A stretch of DNA of 64,000 nt from Anaerosolibacter carboniphilus (GCF_014205875.1 NZ_JACHEN010000003.1:150058-214057), one strand, 5' to 3'; counted from the stretch's first letter, positions 18,430 to 27,377 are shown. Made by a program: numbers and translations. Notes: generated from the letters alone by a model not told the origin.

Positions 18430-18969
18430 TCATTTTCCTTTCCTAGCAGATAATAACCGCTCCATTAAATCATCTTGTGGACTTCTGCCACCAAACTCTA
18501 CAGAGCAGTTTTCTTTTACAATCTGGTAAATCTGATACCAACACTGATTTACTTGTTTCATGTATTCACGGCTCATAGCAACATACGGTGATGCTATGGC
18601 TGCTGATGTAGTAGGATGTTTTGCAAGAAATCCATATTCTGAAATACACTCCTCGCACTGAATCCAACGAGAAACACTCATGGCATATTGCTCGATCAGC
18701 TGGTTGTTTACTAACATTTCGCAGCTACGATCCTTTAACCATTTATATGTTTCTATATAAATATCTTCTGCACAGAGGTCTTTACCGTTTTTCTGAGTCG
18801 CCTTTAGATAATCTTTTACTGGAGGAACATCCGTGCCTTCCATTTCTGCTGGCTCCGGTAGTACTTGAGCCCCGTTTAATCTGCCGTCAGTAATTTTATC
18901 TGTTAGAGCTTTTGACTTTCTTCCTGCGCCAACACGCTGGCCACCTCTTGCTGTACCGTCCTTTGCCAT
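18430..18969 (-). CDS. Terminase small subunit, P27 family
   Basis: 179 residues. The Gly/Arg-rich N-terminus (MAKDGTARGGQRVGAGRKSKAL) and helical body (CEMLVNNQLIEQYAMSVSRW, PYVAMSREYMKQVNQCWYQIYQIV) are typical of P27-type TerS, which recognises pac/cos DNA. It lies directly after HNH, as in many HK97-like phages, but is separated from TerL by an inserted MetK-methylase-DUF block. Confidence 0.88.
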   Translation of the reverse strand: MAKDGTARGGQRVGAGRKSKALTDKITDGRLNGAQVLPEPAEMEGTDVPPVKDYLKATQKNGKDLCAEDIYIETYKWLKDRSCEMLVNNQLIEQYAMSVSRWIQCEECISEYGFLAKHPTTSAAIASPYVAMSREYMKQVNQCWYQIYQIVKENCSVEFGGRSPQDDLMERLLSARKGK

Positions 18970-19087
18970 TTTTCCACCTCACTTTTCTAAAAGTCTTTAA
19001 TACCCCCTTTGATTTCTGATTTTTACACGCAAGACCCCAGGCCGTTGTCCGCCATAAGAGGTCTAGAGATTTGACCTCCCCCTTGGC

Positions 19088-19447
19088 TCAGCTACGAATC
19101 TGTCGATCACCGAGTTCTAAATGAATCTTGTTGTGACAGGATTTACATAAGGACATCAAATTACTTCTATCGTGTGTACCACCTTGAGAGACAGGGAGGA
19201 TGTGATGCACTTCATCAGTGGGAGTTAGTCTTCCATCCTCTTTACACATCTCACACAGGGGATGTTCTCGTGCATATCTGTCACGGATTCTTTTCCAGGC
19301 TCTGCCGTATTTCTTATTAACATCACTTGACCGTTGGTACTTGTCATAGCGCCTACGCTCTTCTACTCGATGGTCTTCACAGTACTGGCCATCGGTTAAG
19401 TTGGGACAGCCTGGTGTACTGCATGGTCGTTTTGGTTTTCTTGGCAT
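19088..19447 (-). CDS. HNH endonuclease (packaging-associated)
   Basis: 119 residues from ATG 19447, 5 nt after GAGGTG. It has an N-terminal zinc-like cluster (CSTPGCPNLTDGQYCEDH), then a canonical HNH: HPLCEMCKEDG, EVHHILPVSQGG, NLMSLCKSCHNKIH. HNH genes beside TerS are common in HK97-like phages and are needed with terminase for efficient DNA cleavage in characterised examples. Longer upstream starts (to 19501) have no ribosome binding site. Confidence 0.9.
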   Translation of the reverse strand: MPRKPKRPCSTPGCPNLTDGQYCEDHRVEERRRYDKYQRSSDVNKKYGRAWKRIRDRYAREHPLCEMCKEDGRLTPTDEVHHILPVSQGGTHDRSNLMSLCKSCHNKIHLELGDRQIRS

Positions 19448-19565
19448 CATATCACCTCGCTTTCTGGGCATAGAAAAAGCCCTGCAGGGTATGACCCACA
19501 AGGCTTAGTAAGTATTCTATCTTGCTGATTATAATGTAACATAAAGATGAGGTGCTTATCTCTGC

Positions 19566-20018
19566 TCAAAAGTGCTCATTGCTGTTCAACATTTGAATAA
19601 CAATTGGATTTTCAGGTACGACAACGTGATTTAAGGCATTGCCATGCCATCTGCGAATGGTACTCTTATCAGCATTCAGCTCATCACCGATTTGCTCCCA
19701 GGTAAAGTTATGAACGTAGCGGTAACGTAACACCATGCGTTCATCGATATCCGTTACTTTATTAATCACATCTCGAATCTCTGCTTTAAGTGCTACAAGA
19801 TGATCTACCTCATCATTAATCTTGATTTGTAGTTCTTCAATTCGCTCAAGGTATCTGACAAACAAAGCATCGGTATGCCGTTGTGTTTGTATTCTCTCGC
19901 CCCAGCTGGGGGAGGAAACACTGGTCGATAATTCCCTCAGCCTTTCCATTTCCTCAATGTTTGATTGGATTCGTTTGTCTAGCCTGTAGGCTTGGTGTAA
20001 ATATTCTTTTGCTTTCAT
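19566..20018 (-). CDS. DUF1492 / RinA-ArpU-like late transcription regulator
   Basis: 150 residues. The N-terminal two thirds are coiled coil (NIEEMERLRELS, YLERIEELQIKINDEVDHL). The C-terminus is a sigma-70 region-4-like helix-turn-helix (MVLRYRYVHNFTWEQIGDELNADKSTIRRW, cut here to its hallmark WEQIGDELNADKSTIRRW). Such proteins activate phage packaging and structural genes. It stands at the end of the early block just before HNH-TerS, where a late activator is expected, and overlaps the upstream gene by 4 nt. Confidence 0.8.
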   Translation of the reverse strand: MKAKEYLHQAYRLDKRIQSNIEEMERLRELSTSVSSPSWGERIQTQRHTDALFVRYLERIEELQIKINDEVDHLVALKAEIRDVINKVTDIDERMVLRYRYVHNFTWEQIGDELNADKSTIRRWHGNALNHVVVPENPIVIQMLNSNEHF

Positions 20019-20239
20019 TTCTCGCTCACCTCCGCTTGTAGCTTTTTGATTAGGATTTCTCCATCAACAGAGGTAAGTTCTCTATACCAATCAGAGCGGA
20101 AGAACCTCTCCACCTCGTTTTTCAAATCTTGTGCAGGTCCATACTTTGGACGCTTTTTTAGTTTCTTTAAGGCTGTCCGATAATCCTTAACAGCCATTAA
20201 AATGATGGCATTGGCTAAGTTTTGATAAGGTTCTGTCAT
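20015..20239 (-). CDS. Small conserved phage protein, unknown
   Basis: 74 residues, starting MTEPYQNLANAIILMAVKDY. It is basic in the middle (RTALKKLKKRPKYGP) with an aromatic FFRSDWYRELT segment. It overlaps both neighbours by 4 nt (ATGA type), so it belongs to the helicase-regulator operon. Similar proteins are common beside SNF2 helicases in Firmicutes prophages. No function can be inferred. Confidence 0.7.
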   Translation of the reverse strand: MTEPYQNLANAIILMAVKDYRTALKKLKKRPKYGPAQDLKNEVERFFRSDWYRELTSVDGEILIKKLQAEVSEK

Positions 20240-21588
20240 CGCATCACCTCTAAATTTGCCTTTACCGCATCAATCAAGGCATCTTGAGTTTTCTCTTTTT
20301 TTGTGAGTGCAAGCAGTACGTCTTCATCGATGGTGTTTTTGGTGATGATGTGGTGAACAATAACTGTATCCTTTTGACCCTGCCTATAAAGTCTTGCATT
20401 AGTTTGTTGATACAGCTCTAGTGACCAGGTCAGACCAAACCAGATAAGCGTTGAACCGCCGCTTTGAAGATTAAGACCATGACCGGCACTGACCGGATGA
20501 ATAACAGCAATGGGGATCTTTCCATCATTCCAAGCCTCAATATCCTTTGATGACTGAATCTGTCTGACTGGAAATCGCTCTTTAATCCGTTCTAAATCAT
20601 GCTTATACCAATAAGCAACAAGGACTGGTTTCCCATTTGCTCCTTCGATTAAATCTTCCAAGGCATCTAGCTTTTTGTCATGAATCACATGAGCTTTATT
20701 TTCGCTATCGTATACTGCACCATTTGCCATCTGTAGCAGTTTTCCAGAAAGGACTGCCGCATTAACAGCATCAATTTCTTCATCACCTAAGTTAGCCACC
20801 ATGTCTTCCTTAAAATCTGAATAGACTTTCCATTCTTTTTCACTTAAAGTGACAAACACTTCATTACTGACATATTCAGGCATCTTGAGATAATCGGTAG
20901 ATTTCATAGAAATGGTGATGTCTGATATTTGTTTGTAGATTTCCTCTTCAGCACCGGGCAGTGGTTTATATGAAAATATAATCTGTGCGTTTCTCTTATC
21001 TGGCTTAAAATAGGTGTTTCGGTAATGGCTAATGTAGCGTCCCAGCCTTTGACCTAAATCAAGAATTCGAAACTCTGCCCATAAATCCATCAATCCATTA
21101 CTGGAGGGAGTACCGGTAAGACCGACTATTCTTTTTACAGAGGGTCTTACTTTAAGTAGACTTTTAAACCGCTTTGCACCATAGGACTTAAAGGATGACA
21201 GCTCATCAATGACCACCATATCAAAGTGAAAAGGAATACCACTTTTATGAACCAGCCAATCCACGTTCTCACGGTTGATAATGTATAGCGTGGATTGTTT
21301 CTTGAGAGCATCGATTCTTTCTTTTTCAGTTCCCACTGCCACCGAGTAAGAGAGCCCTTTTAAATGATCCCACTTATTGATTTCTGCAGGCCATGTATCC
21401 CTTGCTACTCTTAAAGGAGCAATGACTAACACCTTGCAAACGAGAAAACTATCCAAGCAAAGGTCAAATATTGCCGATAAGGTAATCACACTTTTACCAA
21501 GACCCATTTCAAGAAAAACTGCAGATATGGGATGGGATAAAATAAAATCTGTTGCATAGCTTTGGTATTCATGTGGATTGTATTTCAC
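20236..21588 (-). CDS. SNF2-type DEAD/DEAH helicase, phage
   Basis: 450 residues from a GTG at 21588 (VKYNPHEYQSYA), 7 nt after GGAGGGA; the ATG at 21603 overlaps that site. Helicase motifs: LEMGLGKS (Walker A, near 30), VIDELSSFKS (DExx), GLTGTPSSN (III), and the C-terminal QRGLN-equivalent GHGLNLQSGGSTLIWFGL with QTNARLYRQGQ (VI). It remodels DNA or protein-DNA complexes during phage replication. It overlaps the VRR-NUC gene by 20 nt, a common SNF2 and VRR-NUC phage pairing. Confidence 0.9.
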   Translation of the reverse strand: MKYNPHEYQSYATDFILSHPISAVFLEMGLGKSVITLSAIFDLCLDSFLVCKVLVIAPLRVARDTWPAEINKWDHLKGLSYSVAVGTEKERIDALKKQSTLYIINRENVDWLVHKSGIPFHFDMVVIDELSSFKSYGAKRFKSLLKVRPSVKRIVGLTGTPSSNGLMDLWAEFRILDLGQRLGRYISHYRNTYFKPDKRNAQIIFSYKPLPGAEEEIYKQISDITISMKSTDYLKMPEYVSNEVFVTLSEKEWKVYSDFKEDMVANLGDEEIDAVNAAVLSGKLLQMANGAVYDSENKAHVIHDKKLDALEDLIEGANGKPVLVAYWYKHDLERIKERFPVRQIQSSKDIEAWNDGKIPIAVIHPVSAGHGLNLQSGGSTLIWFGLTWSLELYQQTNARLYRQGQKDTVIVHHIITKNTIDEDVLLALTKKEKTQDALIDAVKANLEVMR

Positions 21589-21850
21589 TGAGTATCCCTC
21601 CAATCTGGTCTACACTGTCCAAGCAATACACCGAAAAACCTAATGCCTCCAGTTGTTTCTTTCTTTTTTCTTGTATAGGGCGCATCTTTTTTCCCGTTGC
21701 TTTACACTCAACAAATGCCATTCTCCCCATAGGAAGTAGTACAATGCGATCTGGCACACCATCAACTCCTGGACTTACAAACTTTAGTGCAATACCTCCC
21801 ATGTCTTTAACTGCTGCTACAAGTTTTTTCTCTATATATTTTTCTTGCAT
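21569..21850 (-). CDS. VRR-NUC domain nuclease
   Basis: 93 residues from ATG 21850 after GGAGG. It is a stand-alone VRR-NUC: KFVSPGVDGVPDRIVLLPMG with the active-site PD and FVECKATGKKMRPIQEKR with the ExK pair. These PD-(D/E)xK nucleases act on branched DNA. It sits between the VapE primase-helicase and the SNF2 helicase, consistent with a replication or recombination role. Longer upstream codons lack a ribosome binding site. Confidence 0.88.
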   Translation of the reverse strand: MQEKYIEKKLVAAVKDMGGIALKFVSPGVDGVPDRIVLLPMGRMAFVECKATGKKMRPIQEKRKKQLEALGFSVYCLDSVDQIGGILSEIQST

Positions 21851-22075
21851 AATATCCTCCATAATTTTTATAAGGAACAACAGGTACAACTTTAACCGTT
21901 TTTTCCTATACGCGCGCATATACACGTCCACGATGCGTTACTACTACTATTTTTTTATTTATTACTAAGTAGTAAAAATCTTGTTCCTGTCATTCCCATA
22001 ACGCTAAAGTATCGGTATTACCTAGGTTTTTAAGAGAACAACCATAGGAAACAACCATTGAACAAGGAACTAGCG

Positions 22076-24433
22076 TTACTCAATTCGCTCGTAACAACGT
22101 TGCTTGCCGTAGATTGGAAAATTGGTTGTTCCGTTCTTGTTCCCTTGATACTTGTTCCAGTCACTGATTTTCTTCATAATGCCTGCAATGGCATAAGAAT
22201 CCGCAGGTTTCATAGTGGCGGCATCTTTACCAAAGCACTCGCACCAAATTTCCATATTGCAAACAAGGGTACGTTCTACCGTACCAACACGGGACTCCCC
22301 ACCAAATTCACTACCGTTAAGGTAATTTCTACGCTCATATAAAGACATGGTGCTCCAGTCATCCGGCAAAAGAGTATCAAGATAAGTGCGAACAAGACCC
22401 TCGCGCTCATCACTTTCCATCGCATCAGCCTGTTCATTGGTAGCCAGTTGGACATCACTGCCTTCGAGATAGAGTTTTTCACCCCTCCCATAAAGCACTA
22501 GCGTTTCAGCCCATATCTGTTCCACATCATAAACCGACATTTGCCATGCCTTCTTTCTACTTTCACCATTAATACGCACCGGCCAGAACCTACGGTTACC
22601 GGTGATGTCTCTAAGAAATCCACTCTCTGCATTGGTTGAACCTACAATGATGCACTGACGAGGATGGCTTTCAACATTGACTCCATAACTGGCACGGTAC
22701 TTATCATCAGACCTTGATATAAAAGATTTGACGACCTCCACATCAGTTTTTCGCATTCCAGCTAGTTCTCCAAGTTCTAAGATCCAGTATCCTTGGAGTT
22801 TCTCAGGTCCTGATTTATCTTTCATATCTGTGAGCGTCAAGCTATCGGAAAACCAATCGCCTGCAAGTTTTGCAAAGAAGGTTGATTTACCAATCCCCTG
22901 TGGACCATTAAGAATTAGTACGCTATCAAACTTTGTACCAGGATGATAAATACGTGCTACCGCCGCCACCATCATCTTTCTTGTAACGGCTCTGGTATAT
23001 GAGTTATCTGCTGCATTAAAGTAATCAATAAGCAAGGTTTCAACTCTATCGATTCCATCCCAATCCGATAGATTATCAAGGTATTCCTTTATAGGGTGAT
23101 AAGCTCTCTCTGCTGCCACAGCTATAGTCGCATCTTTTGTTTTAGTTGGAGCGTAAATTCCGTATCTATTGGAAAGGTACACCTTAAGGGCGGCATTATC
23201 CGAGTCATTCCAACCGCCTTTCATTTGATCCCAAGGCAGACCATTCCTTGCATCGATTCCATCACGGTGCTTATTAAAAGCAATGGATTCTAGTTCTGTG
23301 TCGTTACGGATGATAAGGACAATATTATCGAGGGTATCCTTAATCTTGCCCTGTTTGTCAAGTTCAAGGGCTGTTTGCCATGTATCATCTGTAAAATCAA
23401 CCGTTGCTTGCTCCATACGCTCTTTAGCAAATTGCGCCTTCACTTCATCATCTTTAATGGCAAATTCACACATATTGATAAAAGATGGCCATTTACTTGG
23501 TGGTGTATTCTCTGATGCTCTATCATCTAAATTGCCAAACTTATGAATACGAACAAGGTCAAAGGCATTCAGCAATCTCCCGCTTGCAGGATCTGTTGCA
23601 TGATGGGAGTATGCGAACTTATCATCATAGAGTATGACTCCAGCGCTTGAATCGGCTGGCATATAGTCATACCGGCCGACCATTGCTGAAGGTTCATAGA
23701 CATTTTCCAAAAATTTATCAATTGCATCACTTACTGAATAAGTACGGCAAAATGTGCCAATCACACCTTCCTTAGAAAGCGGATCAGCCTGTTCTGTTAA
23801 TGAACGTTCTATCACTTCAGATTGCCTAGAAGATACCGGCCAGGTACTTGTATCTCGCCAATCATCGTATTTATTTAGAAACTCATCGGGATCAAGGAGG
23901 GAGCCATCTTTTTCTTCATATACAAATACACCGTTTCTTGAAGTAGATGGCCAATACATCAATCTTTCCGGCTCATAGGTCGTGTCATCAAAAAGGTCAA
24001 TGCCAATTTCCTTTGCTACCATACGGCTGACCGCAGCATATTCTTCTTCTCCCACATCACGGGAAAGAGGAATAATTAGTCTAAGCCTTGGATTTTCTGG
24101 AGTATGCTTATGGGTAGAATAGATGCAGCACTGGTAAGGGAAGAAGGTACAGATTTCTTCCCAAATACCACTTGTTCCATAATCCATATCGAGAGTTAAC
24201 ATAGATCGTGACAGCACATTTCCTTTTTTACGTCTGCCATCTTTTAAGTGACCACCAACAAAGCCGCCCACATCCTTAATGGAATCCTGTCCGCCTTTTC
24301 TCATTTTGCGATATTCTTCAACGGTTTCAGTAGTACGCTGTGTGGTCTTAACACGGGAACAGAAATCGTCCCAGCTAATATCGCTGTTTTTCCACTTTTT
24401 ATCCATTCGGCTATTGCCGTATGCTATCTTCAT
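22076..24433 (-). CDS. VapE-type primase-helicase
   Basis: 785 residues. The N-terminus is an archaeo-eukaryotic primase-like domain (TLDMDYGTSG and STHKHTPENPRLRLIIP near 75-125). The C-terminal virulence-associated E helicase has Walker A GPQGIGKS near 505-512, then DMKDKSGPEKLQGYWILELGEL and STNAESGFLRD. It probably primes and unwinds phage DNA at the origin. Its start overlaps the upstream gene stop by 4 nt. About 225 nt without a gene follow, holding several GGAACAA-type direct repeats but nothing else recognisable. Confidence 0.9.
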   Translation of the reverse strand: MKIAYGNSRMDKKWKNSDISWDDFCSRVKTTQRTTETVEEYRKMRKGGQDSIKDVGGFVGGHLKDGRRKKGNVLSRSMLTLDMDYGTSGIWEEICTFFPYQCCIYSTHKHTPENPRLRLIIPLSRDVGEEEYAAVSRMVAKEIGIDLFDDTTYEPERLMYWPSTSRNGVFVYEEKDGSLLDPDEFLNKYDDWRDTSTWPVSSRQSEVIERSLTEQADPLSKEGVIGTFCRTYSVSDAIDKFLENVYEPSAMVGRYDYMPADSSAGVILYDDKFAYSHHATDPASGRLLNAFDLVRIHKFGNLDDRASENTPPSKWPSFINMCEFAIKDDEVKAQFAKERMEQATVDFTDDTWQTALELDKQGKIKDTLDNIVLIIRNDTELESIAFNKHRDGIDARNGLPWDQMKGGWNDSDNAALKVYLSNRYGIYAPTKTKDATIAVAAERAYHPIKEYLDNLSDWDGIDRVETLLIDYFNAADNSYTRAVTRKMMVAAVARIYHPGTKFDSVLILNGPQGIGKSTFFAKLAGDWFSDSLTLTDMKDKSGPEKLQGYWILELGELAGMRKTDVEVVKSFISRSDDKYRASYGVNVESHPRQCIIVGSTNAESGFLRDITGNRRFWPVRINGESRKKAWQMSVYDVEQIWAETLVLYGRGEKLYLEGSDVQLATNEQADAMESDEREGLVRTYLDTLLPDDWSTMSLYERRNYLNGSEFGGESRVGTVERTLVCNMEIWCECFGKDAATMKPADSYAIAGIMKKISDWNKYQGNKNGTTNFPIYGKQRCYERIE

Positions 24434-24861
24434 AAAGCCTCTACCTCCTCAAAATCCTTATTGAAATATCTGACCAGTTGTCTACGTTTCTTTGCCTTTT
24501 CTATTTCAATACTCATGCCTTTTGAGATAACATCACCAAGTACCCAGACTTCCTGGCACTTGCCCATGAGGATGATGTCCATGAAAATAGCAAGATCACG
24601 TTCTTTCTCATTACTGTCATCCATGAAAGGGAATAGAAGGTGCGGGGTCAGCGGGATACATCCACGATTGAAAGCAAATTCTGCAAACTGAGTGGCTTTT
24701 AATACATTTTCCTTAACAGCTCCGTGAAAAGGGGCGCATATATAAACCAAAGGACGGAAGGCAGGTTTTGACGCTGCCTTTTCCTTTTTTACTATATTAG
24801 TTAGTGCTTCATGCGGAGTAGGGTCATAGTATCCTTCAGCATTGAATTTATTTATGTTCAT
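24430..24861 (-). CDS. DUF4406-like (nucleoside deoxyribosyltransferase-fold) protein
   Basis: 143 residues from ATG 24861 after GGAGG. The second half has the Rossmann-like pattern of DUF4406/YtoQ relatives: RPLVYICAPFHG, then ATQFAEFAFNRGCIPLTPHLLFP and EVWVLGDVISKGMSIEIEKAKKR. The family is related to nucleoside 2-deoxyribosyltransferases, but the substrate is unknown. It overlaps both neighbours, so it is part of the replication operon. Confidence 0.75.
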   Translation of the reverse strand: MNINKFNAEGYYDPTPHEALTNIVKKEKAASKPAFRPLVYICAPFHGAVKENVLKATQFAEFAFNRGCIPLTPHLLFPFMDDSNEKERDLAIFMDIILMGKCQEVWVLGDVISKGMSIEIEKAKKRRQLVRYFNKDFEEVEAL

Positions 24862-25066
24862 CACAGCTACCTCCGGCTCTAATTTTTTTACTACATTCGC
24901 TACAATATACTGCAGTACCAAATAAATCACTTTCACCATCACCTAGGATTTCTGCAATATCCACCATTACTTCAACATCACACATCGGGCAGTGGCAAAA
25001 AACATTCTCATCTGTTATTTCCATGGATATCTCCATGGAATCATTCAATCTTTCTTTCACATAAAA
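24848..25066 (-). CDS. Small zinc-ribbon-like protein
   Basis: 72 residues from ATG 25066 (MFYVKERLNDSMEISM), 8 nt after AAGGAGGG; upstream codons to 25114 lack a site and overlap Rha. Two CxxC pairs (FCHCPMCDVEV and YCSECSKKI) suggest a zinc ribbon. It lies between Rha and the DUF4406-like gene with a 14-nt overlap downstream. No function is recognised. Confidence 0.65.
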   Translation of the reverse strand, partial: FYVKERLNDSMEISMEITDENVFCHCPMCDVEVMVDIAEILGDGESDLFGTAVYCSECSKKIRAGGSCDEHK

Positions 25067-25083
25067 CATAGTAAGAGCCCTCC

Positions 25084-25746
25084 TTAATTCTTCTCTATTT
25101 TGGTTTTGTACCATTCCAAGTAACGCTTACGCTGCCCATAATCTGGAACAGCTACTAACAAACCAACATCTACTTTTTGTAATGTGTCTAGCATCGTAAT
25201 CTGCTCATCAGATAAGTAAGGCCTGATGCTTTTTCCTTTTTCAATTCCATTTGCTAATCTAAACTGCTTTGCCGTCATTCCAATAACGATGCGATTTAAC
25301 ATATCGCATTCATTACTGAAGTGGTATGGCTTTGGATTTTCATGAAGTAACTTAATGTTGTCTGTCAGCAAAGGGAACTCCTTACGAGCCGAAACAAGGG
25401 TTTTAATGAACTGCTCCATTTCATTAAAGCGTTTGATGTATAACTCTTTGAACTTCATTGCTTTCTGCCCTGTATATCCCATAACCAACATAGTGAATCC
25501 ATCACGAGTCATGGCATAAGCCTTTTGTTTTCTGTTCCAACCATCCGTGTATGAGGTTGGCTCAAAATTGAGCTGAGCAAATTCTGTGCTTAACCCAGAT
25601 TTGGGGTCAGTGATTTTAGCAATGTCACGCAGAACATTTTTATGTTCCTTCTCGAAGAACTCTGCTACAAACAAACTATCCACTCTTGCCGTATCTTTGG
25701 TGTCGGCAAACACACCATATTGATCTTTAGGTATTAATTCTCTCAT
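25084..25746 (-). CDS. Rha family phage regulatory protein
   Basis: 220 residues. The Rha domain is clear: DSLFVAEFFEKEHKNVLRDIAK (DSxxVAxxFxKxHxxVLRxI pattern), SYTDGWNRKQKAYAMTRDGFTMLVMGYTG and MKFKELYIKRFNEME. Rha proteins act in phage regulation and some interfere with host factors. The C-terminal 90 residues (LTDNIKLLHENPKPYHFSNECDML) are a different accessory domain. A TAAGGAGG site precedes the ATG. Confidence 0.88.
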   Translation of the reverse strand: MRELIPKDQYGVFADTKDTARVDSLFVAEFFEKEHKNVLRDIAKITDPKSGLSTEFAQLNFEPTSYTDGWNRKQKAYAMTRDGFTMLVMGYTGQKAMKFKELYIKRFNEMEQFIKTLVSARKEFPLLTDNIKLLHENPKPYHFSNECDMLNRIVIGMTAKQFRLANGIEKGKSIRPYLSDEQITMLDTLQKVDVGLLVAVPDYGQRKRYLEWYKTKIEKN

Positions 25747-25810
25747 CAGAATTACCTCCTTAAATTTTTTTGGAGGTCTTGACCTCCTACCTGGTAGCCT
25801 TGGGAGAAGG

Positions 25811-26359
25811 TCAAATCTGACGGTTTTTATATTCTTGTTCCAATTTTTTTGTTGCTCGTTTTAACTTCTGAGTAATGTTGTTTTCATCAGCACCTATGGA
25901 GCTGGCATATTCACGGATTGACATACCGTCTATACGAACGGCGATAAACATATCCGCCCAATCTTCTTTTTTACCGAGTACCTTGCTTATCCATTTACAA
26001 ACATCCTCGTACTCGTATTGGTTAGAACGCTCTATCTCTTGAGAGTTATCTGCAAATGTATCCATAACATCAGTTTCATCCTCAGCCTGATCATCTTTAC
26101 GATAAGGTGTCTTCGGATTGCCAAGATGCCTATGATAGCGGCGCCAGTGGTTGTATTCTTTGGAATTCATTAGTTCGAACATTTCCTGTAAAGTTTCACA
26201 ACGCTTAACTTCTGCTTTCTTTTCAGGCTTTGCCTCTGCAAGACGTTGCTCATAGTCAATGTCCAGCATAACGCTGTAATCTCCATCTGGAATTTCAATT
26301 GTGGTGTAGTTCTTATGACCATTTTTGATGTTGTCTTCATATAAAACTCGAATCTTCAT
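25811..26359 (-). CDS. Sigma-70 region-4-like phage regulator
   Basis: 182 residues from ATG 26359 after GGAAAGGA. The C-terminal 70 residues resemble a sigma region 4 helix-turn-helix (DMFIAVRIDGMSIREYASSIGADENN, with LKRATKKLEQEY after it). The N-terminal half is charged with a WRRYHRHLGNP segment found in many Firmicutes phage proteins. It is probably an early transcription factor. Upstream frame to 26455 has no start signal. Confidence 0.7.
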   Translation of the reverse strand: MKIRVLYEDNIKNGHKNYTTIEIPDGDYSVMLDIDYEQRLAEAKPEKKAEVKRCETLQEMFELMNSKEYNHWRRYHRHLGNPKTPYRKDDQAEDETDVMDTFADNSQEIERSNQYEYEDVCKWISKVLGKKEDWADMFIAVRIDGMSIREYASSIGADENNITQKLKRATKKLEQEYKNRQI

Positions 26360-26655
26360 AAAGTATTCCTTTCCGTCCTGGCATTGGGCGGCGGAATACA
26401 AAAAGAGCCTGTGGTGAAGATGACCACAGACTCCGCTTGTCCTAAAAAAGGGCACACGAAATCACGGTGGGTGCATCTTCATTCCAAACACAGTCTTTAT
26501 CACTGTGTTCTGAACTCTTATGCATCCCGCCGTCCGTATGCGCACTAGGACTTTGAGATTGATTTTGTTGAGCAATAAATGCTCTTTACTGATTACTACC
26601 TTTGAGGAGGATAGGCAGGCTGATTATTCAAATCTGTCTCTGCCTATCACTGAAA
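26360..26655 (-). other. Non-coding segment with stacked hairpins between two early phage genes
   Basis: No convincing gene. Three inverted repeats are visible: 26401-26433 (GAGTCTGTGGT with its complement, then a T-run on the minus strand, so a likely terminator), 26487-26509 (AACACAGT/ACTGTGTT) and 26610-26648 (GATAGGCAG/CTGCCTATC). It could be a structured leader or small RNA for the sigma-like gene. Confidence 0.5.
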
Positions 26656-26799
26656 CTACTTCTTTTTGCTTGGTCTCGTTTGACTTAAAGCACTGCCAGC
26701 AACTGATTTAGAATTTTTGCTGAAACGTCCATCGTTGAGAATTTTACTTGCCTTTGAAGCAACTCTCTTGGATGTTTGGCGTGTATTACGTTTTGCCAT
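26656..26799 (-). CDS. Small basic conserved protein
   Basis: 47 residues from ATG 26799 after GGAGGG. The sequence (MAKRNTRQTSKRVASKASK then SKNSKSVAGSALSQT) is a recognisable tiny basic protein found in diverse phages and plasmids, often called hypothetical. The composition suggests nucleic acid binding; that is inference. It is the first gene of the leftward early block. Confidence 0.7.
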   Translation of the reverse strand: MAKRNTRQTSKRVASKASKILNDGRFSKNSKSVAGSALSQTRPSKKK

Positions 26800-26966
26800 T
26801 TCTTTTCCCTCCTTCCTTTTTCTCGATATGCCTTTATTGAAAATCTGGCATATGATATTTTTTATAGTTGGTAAGCTATCAGACTTTTCCATTTACAGAT
26901 GTCTTTCCTAGAAATCAGCTTGTCTTACCATCTATTTAAATTTTAATAGCTGGAGTTCCTAGAATC

Positions 26967-27005
26967 CTCAGCTGAGACTCCTCTGACACTCCGCTGAGAC
27001 TCCTC
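26967..27005. promoter_or_regulatory. Operator-like direct repeats in the divergent control region
   Basis: GCTGAGACTCCTC occurs at 26971-26983 and again at 26993-27005, a 13-bp direct repeat with 22-bp period. The first copy overlaps a palindrome CTCAGCTGAG (26967-26976). They lie in the 362-nt non-coding interval between the leftward phage early genes and the rightward XRE regulator, where a repressor would bind. Binding is inference. Confidence 0.5.
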
Positions 27006-27081
27006 AAATATTTACCTAATCCTCAAAACAAGATAAAACTAAGTATTTATAAAGTTCTAGTAAGCGTTTTTAGATATATGA

Positions 27082-27110
27082 TTGTAATTCGCTTAGTAAA
27101 TTGCTATAAT
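27082..27110 (+). promoter_or_regulatory. Sigma-A-type promoter of the XRE-defence operon
   Basis: TTGTAA at 27082-27087 and TATAAT at 27105-27110 with a 17-bp spacer. It lies 52 nt before the ATG of the XRE regulator and points into the ABC/type III operon. Confidence 0.75.
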
Positions 27111-27161
27111 AGTAAAGACACGTCTTGGTTACCATCCAATTGTGCTTGGAGGCGATTTAAA

Positions 27162-27377
27162 ATGGCTTTTAGTTATAACAAATTATGGAAGCTCTTAATT
27201 GATAAAAAAATGATGAAAAAAGATTTAATGGCGAAAACAAATTTAACGTCGACTACGTTAGCAAAAATGAGCAAAGATTTGCCAGTAAGTATGGATGTGC
27301 TAGGAAGAATATGTAAAGCTCTTAATGTCAACATTGGCGACATTGTCGATTACGTGGACGATGATACTTCCAACTAA
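27162..27377 (+). CDS. Small XRE/Cro-like transcriptional regulator
   Basis: 71 residues, start ATG 27162 after GGAGG (8-9 nt). It is a minimal helix-turn-helix of the HTH_26/YozG type: WKLLIDKKMMKKDLMAKTNL, then TTLAKMSKDLPVSMDVLGRICKALN (hallmark LGRICKALNVNIGDIVDY). Such proteins often head restriction-modification or defence operons as control proteins. It lies 27 nt before the first defence gene and has its own promoter. It could instead be a Cro-like phage regulator, because it is divergent to the phage early genes. Confidence 0.8.
   Translation: MAFSYNKLWKLLIDKKMMKKDLMAKTNLTSTTLAKMSKDLPVSMDVLGRICKALNVNIGDIVDYVDDDTSN

Noticed and set aside
22058..24691. Plus-strand ORFs opposite VapE
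   Set aside because: Antisense shadows of a clear 785-residue gene.
25769..25790. GGAGGTCTTGACCTCC palindrome as terminator
   Set aside because: The A-run, not a T-run, follows on the transcribed strand, so it is not a normal intrinsic terminator.
27162..27377. XRE gene as the classical CI repressor
   Set aside because: At 71 residues it has no dimerisation or protease domain and lies in the defence operon; a Cro-like role cannot be excluded.
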